Source: Mycolicibacterium rutilum
Lineage (GTDB): Bacteria; Actinomycetota; Actinomycetes; Mycobacteriales; Mycobacteriaceae
NCBI RefSeq assembly: GCF_900108565.1
Contig: NZ_LT629971.1
Span: 3,844,001-3,908,000 of the forward strand
DNA: 64,000 bases
Reading direction: 5' to 3'
Below are positions 32,139 through 40,960 of the stretch, in pieces. The position numbers were made by a program, and so were the translations under genes. The notes beneath the pieces were generated by a model. That model saw only the letters and a program-made list of their open reading frames with translations, did no database searches and was not told where the DNA came from. The first letter of the stretch is position 1, and each line of letters starts with the position of its first letter.

Positions 32139-33171
32139 CCATGCCCACCCCGGATGTGAACACCCTGTCCGGGACGAGCGGCAGCAACGCATTCCTGGCT
32201 GCGGCCAGTGCCCGGTACTTCGGCATCGTCACGGCCGAACCGCATCTCGACGCCCAGTACATCGCGACCATCCGATGTCTTCGACGGGCCAGTTCCGCGA
32301 CACCGCCGCGAGCCAGCGCAATCGCATCCTCCATCGCCAACGCGGCGCCCTGGCCGAACAGCGGCCTCATCGCGTGCGCGGCGTCGCCCACCAGCACCAC
32401 TCGACCGTGCGCGAGACGTCGCGGCGGTGACACCTCGGTGAGCTCCACCGTCGACAACCGGTCTGGCTCGACCGCGCCGATCAGCACGGGCAGCGGATCG
32501 GGCCAGCCCGCATAGCGGGTCAGCTCGGCATGACCCGGCCGCGCCCCGCCCCAGACGTACGTCCGCCCGTCCGCGAGCGGGAGAATGCCGAACTCGGCGA
32601 AGCGTCCCCAGACGGCGCCGTATCCGTCGTCCAACGTCTCATCGACCATCCAGGTCCACGCGGTGATCCCGGTACGCCGCGGTGCTGCGTCGTCGGGCCA
32701 CAGGTTCCGGCGGCATACGCTGTGCACGCCGTCGGCGGCGACGACGAGATCGAAGCGCCGCTGTTCGCCGTCGATCAGTACCTCTCCGCTGGGCTGCACG
32801 TCGGTCACTCTCCGCGAGAAGCGGACACACTCGGCCGGGAGTTGCTCGAGCAGTGAGTTGAGAAGCCGTGTCCGCGGGGCGAGGCAGTACTCGGCGCCAC
32901 CGGCGAACCGCGCGAGGGAGCTGCGTATCAACACCCGTCCGGTATCGGTGCGGACCGTCGCGAGCGTGTGCGCTGCGGCGCTCGGCGGGTATTCGTCGCG
33001 GACGCCAAGGATTTGCAGACATCGTAAGGCGTTGGGCGCCAGCGAGATCGCCGCACTTGTGTCGGGGATGCCGCCGGAGCGCTCGTAGACCGTCACCGCG
33101 TGCCCACACTGGCGGAAGGCGATCGCCGCCGCCAGGCCTGCGAACCCACAACCGACGACCGCAATGTCCAC
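32104..33171 (-). CDS. FAD-dependent monooxygenase (salicylate hydroxylase-like)
   Basis: This protein of about 355 residues is a class A flavoprotein monooxygenase. The FAD loop VVGCGFAGLAAAIAFRQCGH is at the start. The DG motif is in LVVAADGVHSVCRR near residue 150. The GD motif is in VVLVGDAAHAMRPLFGQGAA near residue 275. I chose GTG 33171, which lies 8 nt after the stop of the kinase-like gene. The frame continues upstream only as unrelated sequence. It likely hydroxylates an aromatic or cyclic substrate using NAD(P)H. Three genes here (HxlR regulator, kinase-like, monooxygenase) share a strand and form a small accessory unit. Confidence 0.82.
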   Translation of the reverse strand: MDIAVVGCGFAGLAAAIAFRQCGHAVTVYERSGGIPDTSAAISLAPNALRCLQILGVRDEYPPSAAAHTLATVRTDTGRVLIRSSLARFAGGAEYCLAPRTRLLNSLLEQLPAECVRFSRRVTDVQPSGEVLIDGEQRRFDLVVAADGVHSVCRRNLWPDDAAPRRTGITAWTWMVDETLDDGYGAVWGRFAEFGILPLADGRTYVWGGARPGHAELTRYAGWPDPLPVLIGAVEPDRLSTVELTEVSPPRRLAHGRVVLVGDAAHAMRPLFGQGAALAMEDAIALARGGVAELARRRHRMVAMYWASRCGSAVTMPKYRALAAARNALLPLVPDRVFTSGVGMVSHRRRPPGTA

Positions 33172-33179
33172 CGGGCGAC

Positions 33180-34238
33180 CTAGCGATACGAGTCGATCAG
33201 CTCCAGCGTGCCAAGCTCCCGGATGGCCTGACAACCGCGGCTGAGCATGGCCAGCATCATCTCGTCGCCCCGCTCGGTTGTCGTCGCGAACGCGGTACCC
33301 AGCGCGACCAGCAGCGGCGCCTGCACGACGCCGAGCCGGTAGTCGCTCCAGCACGTGTCGAGGTCGTAGTCGGGCACGCCGTATCCGAGCAGCGCGCGGT
33401 GATAGTGCTCGACGAGCTCGCGTTCGATTCGCGCGCGGACCGCGGGTTCCAGGCTCGTCGCGGTGAAGTACGCCAGATCGCGCGCCGCCAAGCCGACACC
33501 GACCGTCTGCCAGTCGACGACCGTGATGCGCGTGCGGTCCGGGTCGAACAGCATGTTGTCGAGCCGGTAGTCGCCGTGCATCAGCGCGTAGCGGTTCGGT
33601 TCGGCCAGCAGCCAGTCGGTCACCGAAGCCATTGCGGCGGTGAGCGTTTCCTGGTCCTCGGCGCTGATCGACGCGCCGAGCCGGTCGATGACGATGTCGG
33701 CGGCCATCTTGCAGACGTCGCCCATGCCCTTGGCCGCGTCGGCGTCGCCGGGCTTAGGCATGACGACCGCCGAGAGCTGCATCCACTCCGGGGCGCACCA
33801 ACTCGGCCCGTGCAGCCCGGCCAGCGCCTCCACCGCCAGGCGCGCCTCGACGGGGCTGCACCCGGCGATCTGGTCGCCCTGCACGGCCGGGGCCATGTCG
33901 GCCAGCAGCAGCACCACGTCGGCGCCGTCCTCGGAGATGTCCTGATGGAAGCTGCGCGGCACCGGGATCCCCATCTGATCGGCCACCAGCGAGTAGAACT
34001 CGAACTCCGAGCGGTAGCCCAGCGCGACCCGTTCCCGCACCGCCGCGTCCTGCGCCGACAGCTTGACCGCGAACGAGGTGGGCAGGTCGGTATCGCCTCG
34101 GTAGGTCGCCGACACCCGGTAGGTCGCGCCGGTCTGGCCGGTCCCGATCGGCGTCACCTCGACGGTGTCGACGTCGGCGCGCAGCACCGAGCCGAGCCAC
34201 GCCGGCGTTACATCTTCGGGCCCACGTGGAATGCTCAC
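33180..34238 (-). CDS. Phosphotransferase-family (APH/ecdysteroid-kinase-like) protein
   Basis: This 352-residue small-molecule kinase-like protein has the APH catalytic loop YALMHGDYRLDNMLFDPD and the metal-binding VVDWQTVGVG that replaces the DFG segment. An ATP-binding N-lobe (TGQTGATYRVSATYRG, SFAVKLSAQ) precedes them. It is likely to phosphorylate a hydroxyl on a lipid, sterol or metabolite. Related mycobacterial proteins are usually of unknown substrate. The start is GTG 34238 (MSIPRGPEDVTPAWLGSVL), 25 bp downstream of the hxlR-type gene. A resistance role is possible but not indicated. Confidence 0.8.
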   Translation of the reverse strand: MSIPRGPEDVTPAWLGSVLRADVDTVEVTPIGTGQTGATYRVSATYRGDTDLPTSFAVKLSAQDAAVRERVALGYRSEFEFYSLVADQMGIPVPRSFHQDISEDGADVVLLLADMAPAVQGDQIAGCSPVEARLAVEALAGLHGPSWCAPEWMQLSAVVMPKPGDADAAKGMGDVCKMAADIVIDRLGASISAEDQETLTAAMASVTDWLLAEPNRYALMHGDYRLDNMLFDPDRTRITVVDWQTVGVGLAARDLAYFTATSLEPAVRARIERELVEHYHRALLGYGVPDYDLDTCWSDYRLGVVQAPLLVALGTAFATTTERGDEMMLAMLSRGCQAIRELGTLELIDSYR

Positions 34239-34263
34239 GCGCCGGAGATTAACACTGCCGGAT

Positions 34264-34938
34264 TCAGGCCAGTCGCGGAACTCCGGCCAGACTCGACTGG
34301 CCGACCCAGGTCGGTATCGCGCGCCGGACATCGGTCTGCGCGTCGATGGTGACCGAACCATCCATCATCGACCGTTGCCAGGAGACGTCGCCGCACCAGA
34401 TGTGGGCCAGGGTGCGGACGTCGGTTGTGATGGTCGCCGCGATGTCATAGCCGGGATCGAAATCGCACACATCGGGCTCACCGCGGGCGACGATCAGCCA
34501 CCACCTCGACGCCTTCGCCACCACGCCGGAGAGCCGGAACTCGACCACGGTGCGCTGACGCGGCCACTGGTCGACCGGGATGGTGCGACGGATGTCCCAC
34601 ATCAGGATGCTGGGGTCGAGGTCCTTGTCGACGAGTTCGCCGAACCAGCGCACACTCCAGGCGCCGACCGCCTCGACGACGGTGACGAGTTCCTTGCCGC
34701 ACTCGGTGAGTGCGTATGTGGTGCGGCCGTTGTCCTCGGAGCGCTGGACCACACCGGCACGCGTCAGGGTTTGGAGCCGTTTCGACAACAACGCCGGCGA
34801 CATCTTCGGTACGCCGCGGCGGAGATCGTTGAAGTGACTGCTGCCCAACAGCAACTCCCGGACGACGAGGACCGTCCACCGTTCATCGAGCAGTTCCATG
34901 GCTTTCGCCACGGGACAGAACTGGCCATAACCCGCCAT
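34264..34938 (-). CDS. HxlR-family regulator with C-terminal SCP2-like domain
   Basis: The 224-residue protein has an HxlR winged helix in residues 1-105 (FCPVAKAMELLDERWTVLVV, FNDLRRGVPKMSPALLSKRL). A C-terminal domain of about 110 residues resembles SCP2-like ligand-binding folds seen in related mycobacterial regulators (TVVEFRLSGVVAKASRWWLI). ATG 34938 is preceded by GGGGGAGG at good distance. It heads the three-gene minus-strand unit with the kinase-like and FAD-monooxygenase genes. It therefore probably controls them in response to a hydrophobic ligand, which is inference. Confidence 0.82.
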   Translation of the reverse strand: MAGYGQFCPVAKAMELLDERWTVLVVRELLLGSSHFNDLRRGVPKMSPALLSKRLQTLTRAGVVQRSEDNGRTTYALTECGKELVTVVEAVGAWSVRWFGELVDKDLDPSILMWDIRRTIPVDQWPRQRTVVEFRLSGVVAKASRWWLIVARGEPDVCDFDPGYDIAATITTDVRTLAHIWCGDVSWQRSMMDGSVTIDAQTDVRRAIPTWVGQSSLAGVPRLA

Positions 34939-35106
34939 CTCACGGCCTCCCCCGTTCGGAGTAGCAAATGTAACTCGGCAACGACGCAGGCGGGAGTCGG
35001 AGTACAGATTCAGTACCACGGTCGCTTCAGATCCGTGACTGGAGCGGTGCGGTGTGCGGATCGGACGATCTGAGTAGCCCAGTCAGACCATCGGATCGGA
35101 GCAGAC

Positions 35107-35505
35107 ATGAATACCAAACGCATCCGCCGCATCGTCGGCATCGCCGGCGTGGGGCTGAGCCTCACCCTCGGCGGCCCCGCCCTCGCACAGGCAATCTGGG
35201 ACATCGGCCTCTATGACGAGTGCATGAAGGTGGCGACGACCGTCGAGCAGAAAGACCGGTGCTGCCTCGGCTCTGGCGGCCAGTTCGGGATCGGGATGCA
35301 TTCCGACGGCAGCATCCGGTGCGTGGCCCCGGCCGCCGAGTCCGACAACGCGCCCGGTAACGGCGGTCCGCCCCCCGGCAGACCGCGCCCGCCGCTTTCT
35401 GATGGTTCGGTCGGAGTGGCCGACCAACCGGCGCCCGGCACCCCGCTGCCTACGACGACGCCGCCCCCGCGCCCGGTGACCGCACCGATCACGGGCGTCG
35501 GTTAG
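35107..35505 (+). CDS. Small secreted proline-rich protein of unknown function
   Basis: The 132-residue protein begins with a cleavable signal peptide (basic KRIRR, hydrophobic core VGIAGVGLSLTLGG, cleavage likely after PALAQA). A compact segment with four cysteines (DECMK, RCCLG, RCVAP) follows, then a tail from about residue 80 that is rich in proline, glycine and threonine. I do not recognise a family. It stands alone, divergent from the HxlR-type gene. The 105 bp between its stop and the convergent cobIJ stop hold no gene. Confidence 0.7.
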   Translation: MNTKRIRRIVGIAGVGLSLTLGGPALAQAIWDIGLYDECMKVATTVEQKDRCCLGSGGQFGIGMHSDGSIRCVAPAAESDNAPGNGGPPPGRPRPPLSDGSVGVADQPAPGTPLPTTTPPPRPVTAPITGVG

Positions 35506-35610
35506 GCGGGCAACGGCCAAGTGCCACAGGCTCATGCGATACGCGTCCGCCGACGCGGGTCAACGTGGGCACGCCGCCGGCCGGTGTGGCCGACGACGGC
35601 GTGGCGGAAC

Positions 35611-37065
35611 CTAAGTGGGGTAGCGGCGCGGCGTGAAGACGCGATCGTCGTACCACTGCGTCTGCGACGACCCGATGATGAGCAGGCAGCGCATGTCGAC
35701 GTCGGCGGGGTTCAGCTCGGCCAGCCGGACCACCCGGACCTCTTCGCGGGGACCGGACACGTCGCGGCCGATCACCACCGGGGTGCCGGGGTCGCGGTGG
35801 GCCAGCAGCAGATCGCGCATGGCGCCGACCTGCCAGGTGCGCGTCTTCGACGCCGGGTTGTAGATCGCGAGCACCAGGTCGGCCTCGGCGGCGGCGGTCA
35901 ACCGCGCGGCGATCACCTCCCACGGCTTGAGCCGGTCCGACAGCGAGATCACCGCGTAGTCATGGCCAAGCGGCGCGCCGACCCGGCTGGCGACGGCCTG
36001 CGCGGCGGTCATCGCCGGGATCACCCGCACCGTGACACCTGGCCACTGCTTGGCCTCCTCGAGCACCGCGGTCGCCATCGCGAACACCCCGGGGTCGCCG
36101 GAGGACACGACCGCGACCGCGCGGCCCTGTTCGGCCAGCGTGCAGGCCAGCCGGGCACGGGCCGGTTCGTCGGTGTTGTCGCTGGGATGGCGGCGTTGGC
36201 CCTCGCGGGTGCCGACGCGGTCGAGGTAGGGGCCGTAGCCGATCAGGTCGGTGGCGGCGGCCAGTTCGCGACGGCTCTGCGGGGTCATCCAGTCGGTGTC
36301 GCCAGGACCCAGCCCGACCACCGCGACGCTGCCCGTCGTCACCTGACGCCGCGGCCGGCCCGGCAGCATCGCCAGCGAGAAGTACGGCACGCCGGACTCG
36401 TCCACCTCGCCGACACCGAGCACCCGCTGGCGCGGCGTGCTGGCCCGCTCGACATAGAACGCCTCATCGAGCCGCCCCGAGGCCGAAAGCGCCTCCCGCA
36501 CAGCGGGATAGGAGCGTCCGAGTTTGAGCAGCACCGCGGCGTCGGTGTCGGCGAGCCGGCGCTTGAGCTCGTCGGCGGGCAGCGTGCCCGGCAGGATCGT
36601 GAGCACCTCGTCGCCCTGGACCAGGGGAGTGGCCACCGCCGCCGAAGCGGCGCTCACCGAGGTCACGCCCGGCACGATGACCGCGTCGAACCGCTGCGTC
36701 AACCGGGTGTGCATGTGCATGTAGGAGCTGTAGAACAGCGGATCGCCCTCGGCGAGCAGCGCGACGTTGCGGCCGGCCTCCAGGTGGGCGGCGATGCGGT
36801 CGGCTGACTCGCGGTAGAAGTCCTCCATCGCGCCGGCGTACCCGCCGGGGTGGTCGGTGGTTTCGGTCGTCACCGGATAGACCAGGTGCTCCTCGATCTG
36901 GCCCGGCCGCAGATACGGCTCGGCGATGCCGCGCGCGATGCTCTTGCCGTGCCGCGCACTGTGGTAGGCGACGACGTCGGCCTCGCCGATCACCCGTGCC
37001 GCCTTGACCGTGACCAGTTCCGGGTCGCCCGGGCCGAGCCCGACACCCCAGAGCGTGCCGGTCAT
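35611..37065 (-). CDS. cobIJ: Fused precorrin-2 C20- and precorrin-3B C17-methyltransferase
   Basis: The 484-residue fusion contains two tetrapyrrole methylase domains. CobI (residues 1-235) has LWGVGLGPGDPELVTVKA and LLAEGDPLFYSSYMHMH. CobJ (245-484) has VAVVGLGPGDTDWMTPQSR and AVVSSGDPGVFAMATAV. The fusion is standard in mycobacteria, and the length compares with about 508 residues in M. tuberculosis. The ATG at 37065 overlaps the cobH stop (ATGA). Frames continuing upstream are antisense to nothing and overlap cobH, so the longer start was rejected. Confidence 0.95.
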   Translation of the reverse strand: MTGTLWGVGLGPGDPELVTVKAARVIGEADVVAYHSARHGKSIARGIAEPYLRPGQIEEHLVYPVTTETTDHPGGYAGAMEDFYRESADRIAAHLEAGRNVALLAEGDPLFYSSYMHMHTRLTQRFDAVIVPGVTSVSAASAAVATPLVQGDEVLTILPGTLPADELKRRLADTDAAVLLKLGRSYPAVREALSASGRLDEAFYVERASTPRQRVLGVGEVDESGVPYFSLAMLPGRPRRQVTTGSVAVVGLGPGDTDWMTPQSRRELAAATDLIGYGPYLDRVGTREGQRRHPSDNTDEPARARLACTLAEQGRAVAVVSSGDPGVFAMATAVLEEAKQWPGVTVRVIPAMTAAQAVASRVGAPLGHDYAVISLSDRLKPWEVIAARLTAAAEADLVLAIYNPASKTRTWQVGAMRDLLLAHRDPGTPVVIGRDVSGPREEVRVVRLAELNPADVDMRCLLIIGSSQTQWYDDRVFTPRRYPT

Positions 37066-37688
37066 TCGCGTTCCGTCGCAATCGCGTTGACGGCCGCAGC
37101 GGCCATCGCGCTGCCGCCGCGTCGGCCGGTCACCACGAGATAGGACACCCCGCGGGGCCGGTCGATCAGTTCCTGTTTGGACTGCGCGGAGCCGACGAAG
37201 CCGACCGGCCCGCCGAGCACCGCCGCGGGCGTCGGCGCACCGTCGTCGACGAGCTCGAGCAGCCGGAACAGCGCCGTCGGCGCGTTCCCGATCGCCAGCA
37301 CGGCGCCGCCCAGCCGGTCGGCCCACAGGTCGACCGCGGCCGCCGAGCGGGTGCTGCCGAGGCGCGCGGCCAGGTCCGCCGCGCGCGGATCGGCCACCAG
37401 TGAGACCACTTCGTTGTCGGCGGGCAGCCGCGACCGGGTGATGCCCGCGGCCACCATCGACGAATCGCACAGCACCGGCGCCCCCGCCACCAGCGCGGCG
37501 TGCGTCCTGGCGACGACGTCGGGGGAGTATGCGACGTGCTCGGCAACGTCGACCTGGCCGCAGGTGTGGATCAACCGCACGACGACGCGGGCGACGTCGT
37601 CGGGGAACCGCGCCAGGTCCGCCTCGTCGCGGATCGTCGCGAACGACTGCCGGTAGATCTCGGCGGCGTCGCGGATGTAGTCGAGCAC
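37062..37688 (-). CDS. cobH: Precorrin-8X methylmutase
   Basis: The 208-residue enzyme moves the C11 methyl to C12, yielding hydrogenobyrinate. Typical blocks are VVVRLIHTCGQVDVAEHVAYS (shown in part: RLIHTCGQVDVAEHV, with the active histidine), GAPVLCDSSMVAAGITRSRL and GAPTPAAVLGGPVGFVGSAQ. It uses a GTG start at 37688, four bases after the cobG stop, and overlaps cobIJ by four bases. The three genes cobG-cobH-cobIJ thus form one operon. Confidence 0.95.
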   Translation of the reverse strand: MLDYIRDAAEIYRQSFATIRDEADLARFPDDVARVVVRLIHTCGQVDVAEHVAYSPDVVARTHAALVAGAPVLCDSSMVAAGITRSRLPADNEVVSLVADPRAADLAARLGSTRSAAAVDLWADRLGGAVLAIGNAPTALFRLLELVDDGAPTPAAVLGGPVGFVGSAQSKQELIDRPRGVSYLVVTGRRGGSAMAAAAVNAIATERE

Positions 37689-37692
37689 CCGC

Positions 37693-38814
37693 TCACCCTA
37701 AAGGGGACGCCTTGCGCGGCCGGTAACCGTCTCCGGTTGCCACCAGCACCTCGCCGACCGGTGGGCTGCCGCAGGCCCGGTCGCAACCGACGAAGTGGCG
37801 ATGTCCCGCGGCCGGTTGCTGGACGGCGGCGGCCGCGTCGGCACGCACGTCGGCCAGCGAGTGCGCGCATCCGGGGCTGCCGGTGCACGCGCTCACCGAC
37901 AGCCACGGCGAGTTCTCGTCGAACACCAACCCGAGAGGCGCCAGCACCCGCAGCGCGACGTCGGCGACGCCCTCGTCGAGGTCACACACCAGCACCGACC
38001 GCCACGGCGTGATCACGATCGGCGCCTCGATCGCCGCCAGGAACTCGGCCGTGCGGGCGGGCAGCACCCCCAGCGGCACGGCCGCGCCCAGCGCGACGCG
38101 GCCGTCGTTCTGCTCGATCCAGCCGACGGGTGGCCGGGTGACCGGTTCCCACGTCGCGCCGGGTCGCTCGACCGGTGTCAGGCCGGCGGTCAACGCGACG
38201 GGATCGTCGAGTTCGACCACACGCCAAGCATTCCCGCGCGACTGCGCGAACCGCCGCGCGACGGCGCACATCGTCGCCACCGCATCGCCGGTGGGCACCC
38301 GGACGCCCGTGTCGCGGCCGGCCAGCAGCAGCGCGGCAGTGTCACCGTCGACGTGGACGCCGACGTCGGCGTCCAACCCGGAGACGTCGCCGCGGCCGTC
38401 GTCGATGCCGAACAGGAACCGGCCCGGCAGCGATGCCAATTCGTCGTCGGCGCGGATCGCCTCGTCGAGGTCGGTGATCAGCCCGCGGATATCCGCGGTC
38501 GTCCCGGTCCGCCCCGACAGCGGGGAGGCGACGATGTTGCGGACCCGCTCGTGAGTCGGCGAGGGCAGCAGTCCGGCCGCCGCGATCGCGTTCGCGGTGG
38601 CGTCGGTGTCGCCGACACCGCGGATCTGCAGATTGCCGCGGGAGGTGAGCTCCAGGGTGCCTGCGCCCCACTCGGTTGCCGCGCCGGCCAGCGCCGCCAA
38701 CTGTTCGGCGGTGAGCCGCCCGCCCGGCAACCGCACCCGCGCCAGCGCGCCGTCTGCGGCCCGGTGCACCTGCAGCGCACCCGGGCACGCGTCCTGGTCG
38801 CGGGTCCTGGCCAT
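37693..38814 (-). CDS. cobG: Precorrin-3B synthase (oxygen-dependent, CobG)
   Basis: The 373-residue iron-sulphur monooxygenase of the aerobic cobalamin route belongs to the nitrite/sulphite reductase-like family. The cluster-ligand cysteines are visible as ACTGSPGCAHSLADV and VGCDRACGSPPVGE near the C-terminus. The N-terminal half has ELTSRGNLQIRG and RVRNIVASPLSGR. Its presence indicates the late-cobalt, O2-dependent pathway. It is the first gene of cobG-cobH-cobIJ. I see no cobalamin riboswitch in the 148 bp upstream. Confidence 0.92.
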   Translation of the reverse strand: MARTRDQDACPGALQVHRAADGALARVRLPGGRLTAEQLAALAGAATEWGAGTLELTSRGNLQIRGVGDTDATANAIAAAGLLPSPTHERVRNIVASPLSGRTGTTADIRGLITDLDEAIRADDELASLPGRFLFGIDDGRGDVSGLDADVGVHVDGDTAALLLAGRDTGVRVPTGDAVATMCAVARRFAQSRGNAWRVVELDDPVALTAGLTPVERPGATWEPVTRPPVGWIEQNDGRVALGAAVPLGVLPARTAEFLAAIEAPIVITPWRSVLVCDLDEGVADVALRVLAPLGLVFDENSPWLSVSACTGSPGCAHSLADVRADAAAAVQQPAAGHRHFVGCDRACGSPPVGEVLVATGDGYRPRKASPLG

Positions 38815-38913
38815 CAGCTCACGGTACCGGCCCGCAGGCGCCGGTCAGCTGCGTAGTGCGCGGGCGAAGACAGGTAGTGCCTTACGCGTGTGTCCATTCC
38901 GCTGCGGTCGTAA

Positions 38914-38933
38914 TTTCGGGCTCAAGCCCGGAA
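38914..38933. other. Small hairpin in the divergent cobG / 98-residue gene interval
   Basis: TTTCGGGC (38914-38921) and GCCCGGAA (38926-38933) form an 8-bp stem with one G-U pair around a TCAA tetraloop. It lies 30 nt upstream of the plus-strand gene at 38963. A role in its leader or as an operator is possible. Confidence 0.3.
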
Positions 38934-38962
38934 TGCCCGGGTGAGCACGGTGGGAGATTGCC

Positions 38963-39259
38963 ATGACCGACACGACCGAAATGACCGCGACCCAGACACC
39001 CGCTGAAAGGCCCGCACCCGCTGCGGTGGTTCCCACCGTCGAAGAACGCGTCGTGATCACCGAACAGCAGGTGCTGTTCGGTTCGGCCCCGGCCCTCGGC
39101 CGCACACCGGCGCGGCAGTGGACGGCGTCGGTGACGGCGGCGCTGACGACGGTGCGGGGACTGTTCGACGTGTCCCGCGAACCGGCCCGAAGGCAGTACC
39201 CAAAGCGGCTGAGCTACCTGGAGAACGCGCTGATGTCGCGGGAGATGGACCGGCTCTGA
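38963..39259 (+). CDS. Conserved-looking hypothetical protein, 98 residues
   Basis: I do not recognise a family. The 98-residue product starts with a threonine-, alanine- and proline-rich segment (residues 1-25), then a more ordered region with VEERVVITEQQVLFG, TASVTAALTTVRGLFDV and a basic C-terminus (KRLSYLENALMSREMDRL). There is no signal peptide or membrane helix. The GGTGGGAG ribosome site is well placed. Its stop abuts the stop of the convergent TauD-like gene with no intervening base. Composition and codon use look like those of real neighbouring genes. Confidence 0.6.
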   Translation: MTDTTEMTATQTPAERPAPAAVVPTVEERVVITEQQVLFGSAPALGRTPARQWTASVTAALTTVRGLFDVSREPARRQYPKRLSYLENALMSREMDRL

Positions 39260-40183
39260 TCAGCTGGCGAGCGCGATCGGGGTCACCACCTCGGAGTATG
39301 TCGACGCGTCACCGACGATCGGCCGGCTGTGCCTGCCGTGGATGTCGACGGGAATGTCACCGGCCAGGGTGATGCGGTTGAGTCGGCGGTACTGGTCGTC
39401 GTAGTCGGCGACGGCGTAGTGCTGGGTGGCGCGGTTGTCCCACAGGGCGACATCGCCGAGCTGCCAGCTCCACCGAATCGTGTTCTCCAGCTTGGTGACC
39501 CGCGCCTGCAGCAGGTTGAACAGGGTCGCTGACTCCGTCGCGCCCAGCCCGACGAACCGCTTGATGAAGTGGCCCAGCAGCAGCACCCGCTTGCCGGTCT
39601 CGGGGTGCACACGCACCACCGGGTGTTCGGTCTCGTAGTAGTCGGAGACGAACTCGTCGCGGTAGGCGCGCTGCTCGTCGGTCGGTGTGGCGCCCGGCTC
39701 GTCGTGCAGCGTCGCGTAGTCGTACTGGTTGGTGTGCACCGCCCACAGGTTCTCGACCAGAGCGCGCAGCGGCGGCGGAAGCTGCTCGTAGGCGGTCTCG
39801 GTGTTGGCCCACGTGGTGGTGCCGCCGTAGGGCGGCAGGGCGATGGCCCGCAGGATCGACGCCTTGGGGATCCGGTCGACGAACGTCACGTCGGTGTGCC
39901 AGCTGTTGGCCTTGTCGAACCGCGAGTCGATCGGCAGGAACTGCCTGCCGCGCGAGGTGACGGTCGGGTGCGCGGTCGTCGGGGTGCCGAGCGCCTGCGC
40001 GAACGCGAGCTGGCCGTCGTCGTCGAGGTCGTGCTGGTCGCGGAAGAAGACCACCTTGTGCTCGAGCAGCGCGGCGTTGATCTGCGACGCGGTGTGCGGG
40101 TCGACGCCGGCGGCCAGGTCGACACCGTCGATCCGGGCGCCGATGCGCGCGCCGAGCTTGACCACCCGAAGAGATGTGGGCAC
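39260..40183 (-). CDS. TauD/TfdA-family Fe(II)/2-oxoglutarate dioxygenase, likely alkylsulfatase type
   Basis: The 307-residue dioxygenase has the iron-binding His-x-Asp in NSWHTDVTFVDRIP and the distal histidine in NRATQHYAVADYDDQYR. The 2-oxoglutarate-binding arginine lies in RRLNRITLAGD. Its sequence is close to remembered Rv3406, an alkyl-sulphate-cleaving dioxygenase, so organosulphur scavenging is the likely role. Taurine is a weaker alternative. I set the start at GTG 40183 because GGAGG lies 5 nt upstream. A TTG four codons earlier would overlap that site. Together with the ssu operon it points to sulphur acquisition. Confidence 0.85.
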   Translation of the reverse strand: MPTSLRVVKLGARIGARIDGVDLAAGVDPHTASQINAALLEHKVVFFRDQHDLDDDGQLAFAQALGTPTTAHPTVTSRGRQFLPIDSRFDKANSWHTDVTFVDRIPKASILRAIALPPYGGTTTWANTETAYEQLPPPLRALVENLWAVHTNQYDYATLHDEPGATPTDEQRAYRDEFVSDYYETEHPVVRVHPETGKRVLLLGHFIKRFVGLGATESATLFNLLQARVTKLENTIRWSWQLGDVALWDNRATQHYAVADYDDQYRRLNRITLAGDIPVDIHGRHSRPIVGDASTYSEVVTPIALAS

Positions 40184-40285
40184 GTGAACCTCCAAAAGAA
40201 CCGTTGAACAGGCTGCAAGGTTCCTCGTCGCGGCGCCCGCCGACCAGTCTTTGACTCACCAGGAATCGAATGCCGGGGTTTCAAT

Positions 40286-40299
40286 CCGATCATGATCGG
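40286..40299. promoter_or_regulatory. 14-bp perfect palindrome upstream of the osmoprotectant transporter
   Basis: CCGATCATGATCGG reads the same on both strands and ends 13 nt before the GTG of the first transporter gene. TAGAGC (40301-40306) next to it could be a -10, so the palindrome would sit over the promoter as an operator. The regulator is not encoded next to it. Confidence 0.4.
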
Positions 40300-40312
40300 G
40301 TAGAGCAGCGCC

Positions 40313-40960
40313 GTGCGGGCACTGTGGGAGTACATCACCGCCCACCAGGCGCAGCTGGCTTTCGACTCCTACCAGCACGTCAGCGCGGTCGTGCAAAGTG
40401 TGCTGATCGCGACGGTGATCGGGGTGCTGATCGGGGTGGCGACGTACCGCAACCCGTTGGCTGCCAACCTGGCGACCTCGACGTCCAGCGTGATCCTGAC
40501 GGTGCCGGCGTTCGCCCTGCTCGGTTTGCTCATCCCGCTGTTCGGTTTGGGGGTGGTGCCCAGCGTCACCGCGCTGGTGCTGTACTCGCTGCTGCCGATC
40601 GTGCGCAACACGATCGTCGGGCTCACCGCGGTGGATCCCGCGCTCACCGACGCCGCGCGAGGCATCGGGATGAGCCGGCTCGACACCCTGGCCCGCGTCG
40701 AGCTGCGGCTGGTGTGGCCGTCGATCCTGTCCGCGATGCGGATCAGCACGCAGATGTCGATGGGCGTGCTGGCGATCGCCGCCTATGTCAAAGGCCCGGG
40801 GCTGGGCAACCTCATCTTCACGGGCCTGGCCCGCGTCGGCAGCCCGACGGCGGTGCCGATGGCGTTGGCCGGCACCCTGCTGATCGTCATCCTCGCGCTC
40901 GCGCTCGACGCGGTACTCGTGCTCGTCGGCCGACTCACCACCTCGAAAGGTATTCGATGA
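40313..40960 (+). CDS. Osmoprotectant ABC transporter permease (ProW/OpuCB-like)
   Basis: The 215-residue inner-membrane permease has about five to six helices and the EAA-type loop AARGIGMSRLDTLARVELRLVWPSI (key part: GIGMSRLDTLARVEL). This is typical of permeases importing glycine betaine, choline or carnitine. The start is GTG 40313. It is the first of four overlapping genes (permease, ATPase, permease, binding protein), the OpuC-type arrangement. Confidence 0.9.
   Translation: MRALWEYITAHQAQLAFDSYQHVSAVVQSVLIATVIGVLIGVATYRNPLAANLATSTSSVILTVPAFALLGLLIPLFGLGVVPSVTALVLYSLLPIVRNTIVGLTAVDPALTDAARGIGMSRLDTLARVELRLVWPSILSAMRISTQMSMGVLAIAAYVKGPGLGNLIFTGLARVGSPTAVPMALAGTLLIVILALALDAVLVLVGRLTTSKGIR

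Noticed and set aside
33077..33084. GAGCGCTC, the core of the 57-bp element, inside the FAD-monooxygenase gene.
   Set aside because: No second arm or GTAC motifs lie at the right distance, and it is ordinary coding sequence.
35037..35084. GACTGG and CCAGTC arms upstream of the secreted protein gene, plus a CGGATCGGA direct repeat (35057 and 35092).
   Set aside because: The arms are 6 bp with a long spacer and the direct repeat partly forms the ribosome site; chance is likely.
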